From Ohtaekwangia sp966211525 (lineage in GTDB: Bacteria > Bacteroidota > Bacteroidia > Cytophagales > Cyclobacteriaceae), in contig CBIHOZ010000108.1 of assembly GCA_966211525.1 (NCBI GenBank), positions 1 through 23,897 of the forward strand: a DNA stretch of 23,897 nt. Direction: 5' to 3'. The notes under the pieces are model-generated. The model was not told the origin of the DNA, ran no database searches, and saw only the letters and a list, made by a program, of their open reading frames with translations. Positions 23,233 through 23,897 of the stretch are shown piece by piece. The stretch's first letter is position 1, and each line of letters starts with the position of its first letter. The translations under genes and the position numbers were made by a program.

Positions 23233-23897
23233 ATGCATCCTGTTTTATTTGAAGTAGGAGGGATCTCCATATATAGTTACGGTTTTATGATCGCCATCGG
23301 TGCCATTGCCGGTGTGGCTTATATGGTAATGCGCGGAAAGAAAGAAGTAGGGCTCACGTTCGATCAGGCAAACTCATTATTCCTGCTCATATTTCTCGCG
23401 GCATTTATAGGTGGTAAAGCGTTGCTGTTCTTTGAAGATGCTTCATACTATATGCAGCATCCGGGGAAATTGTTTACCGGTCGCGGCTTTGTGTTCTATG
23501 GATCATTTCTGCTGGCGGTGCCCACGATGTTATGGTTCTTTAAAAAACAAAAGTTGCCGACCTATGCCATGCTCGATATAATGGCGGTAACTACCTGTCT
23601 GGTACACATGTTCGGACGACTCGGTTGTTTTCTGGCAGGCTGTTGTTATGGTTTACCAACGGATAGCGCATGGGGAGTAGTGTTTACCGATCCGGCTTGT
23701 CACGCGCCAAAGGGAACTCCGTTGCATCCCACACAACTCTATGAATCAGGGTATATATTCCTGGTGATGCTGGTGTTGCTATACCTGCGGGGAAGGAGAA
23801 AATTTTACGGACAACTGTTCCTCACATACTTGTTGCTATATGCTATAGGACGTTACGTGCTGGAGTTTTTCAGAGGTGATATAGCACGTGGATTTAT
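23233..23897 (+). CDS. lgt: Prolipoprotein diacylglyceryl transferase-like protein (Lgt family), 3' end missing
   Basis: The first 221 codons are present and the frame is open at the window edge. The multi-span membrane protein follows the Lgt plan: ISIYSYGFMIAIGA at the start, GRLGCFLAGCCYG at 128-140, HPTQLYE at 165-171 and YAIGRYVLEFFRGD at 203-216. By family it moves diacylglycerol from phosphatidylglycerol to the lipobox cysteine of prolipoproteins. Compared with E. coli Lgt, Y26, R143, G154 and R239 have matches (Y16, R129, G140, R207), but H103 is Y89, N146 is C132 and E151 is C137. The Cys-rich variant is seen in other Bacteroidota homologues annotated Lgt, as far as I recall, so whether it is a true transferase is unsettled. 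Start ATG 23233. It may be read with the peptidase gene. Confidence 0.8.
   Translation, partial: MHPVLFEVGGISIYSYGFMIAIGAIAGVAYMVMRGKKEVGLTFDQANSLFLLIFLAAFIGGKALLFFEDASYYMQHPGKLFTGRGFVFYGSFLLAVPTMLWFFKKQKLPTYAMLDIMAVTTCLVHMFGRLGCFLAGCCYGLPTDSAWGVVFTDPACHAPKGTPLHPTQLYESGYIFLVMLVLLYLRGRRKFYGQLFLTYLLLYAIGRYVLEFFRGDIARGF

Overview
The window looks like chromosomal DNA of a Bacteroidota bacterium, most likely of the Cytophagales type (the order is an inference). The evidence is a TamL-type outer-membrane assembly lipoprotein, a type IX secretion Plug protein (DUF5103), PorT-like beta-barrels, an ECF sigma factor paired with an anti-sigma/beta-barrel fusion, and promoters of the Bacteroidota form TTTG-N19/20-TAnnTTTG. 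Most genes are housekeeping. No transposase, integrase, tRNA, rRNA or CRISPR array was seen.

Layout. 1-315: repeat-rich non-coding DNA. 316-3585: tamL (-) and a SpoU/TrmH RNA methyltransferase (+), divergent with only 9 bp between start codons. 3568-3801: a convergent boundary holding two inverted heptamer arrays around a bidirectional terminator. 3799-7570: smc (-), with a textbook promoter and a leader of roughly 200 nt. 7571-9835: an AT-richer, gene-poor segment with a possible 28-residue ORF, a secreted protein of unknown function and a PorT-like barrel. 9881-11120: ychF with its promoter and terminator. 11163-13237: a lone cas6-like gene and the T9SS Plug gene, convergent and overlapping in a TTAA.

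13391-18253: a compact operon with an ECF sigma factor, a dual-membrane-spanning anti-sigma/beta-barrel protein, a LVIVD-repeat lipoprotein and a small beta-barrel protein. The same bipartite promoter (CAACCTTTT-N13-GTCTAA) precedes both the sigma gene and the lipoprotein gene, so the operon probably controls itself. I read this as an envelope-sensing system: the OM barrel is the sensor, the long periplasmic linker the transmission cable, the cytoplasmic helix the anti-sigma device, and the LVIVD/barrel pair at least part of the output.

18287-23897: a KTSC protein, a long inverted repeat with a nested terminator, an ABC-F ATPase, a lipoprotein of the PQQ/sorbosone dehydrogenase type, an exported C1B (PepC/bleomycin hydrolase-like) peptidase, and the 5' part of an lgt-like gene that runs off the window.

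The most interesting items are the sigma/dual-membrane anti-sigma operon with its twin promoters, the orphan Cas6 lacking the usual histidine, the inverted repeats that abut stop codons at two convergent boundaries, and the Lgt homologue with substituted essential residues.
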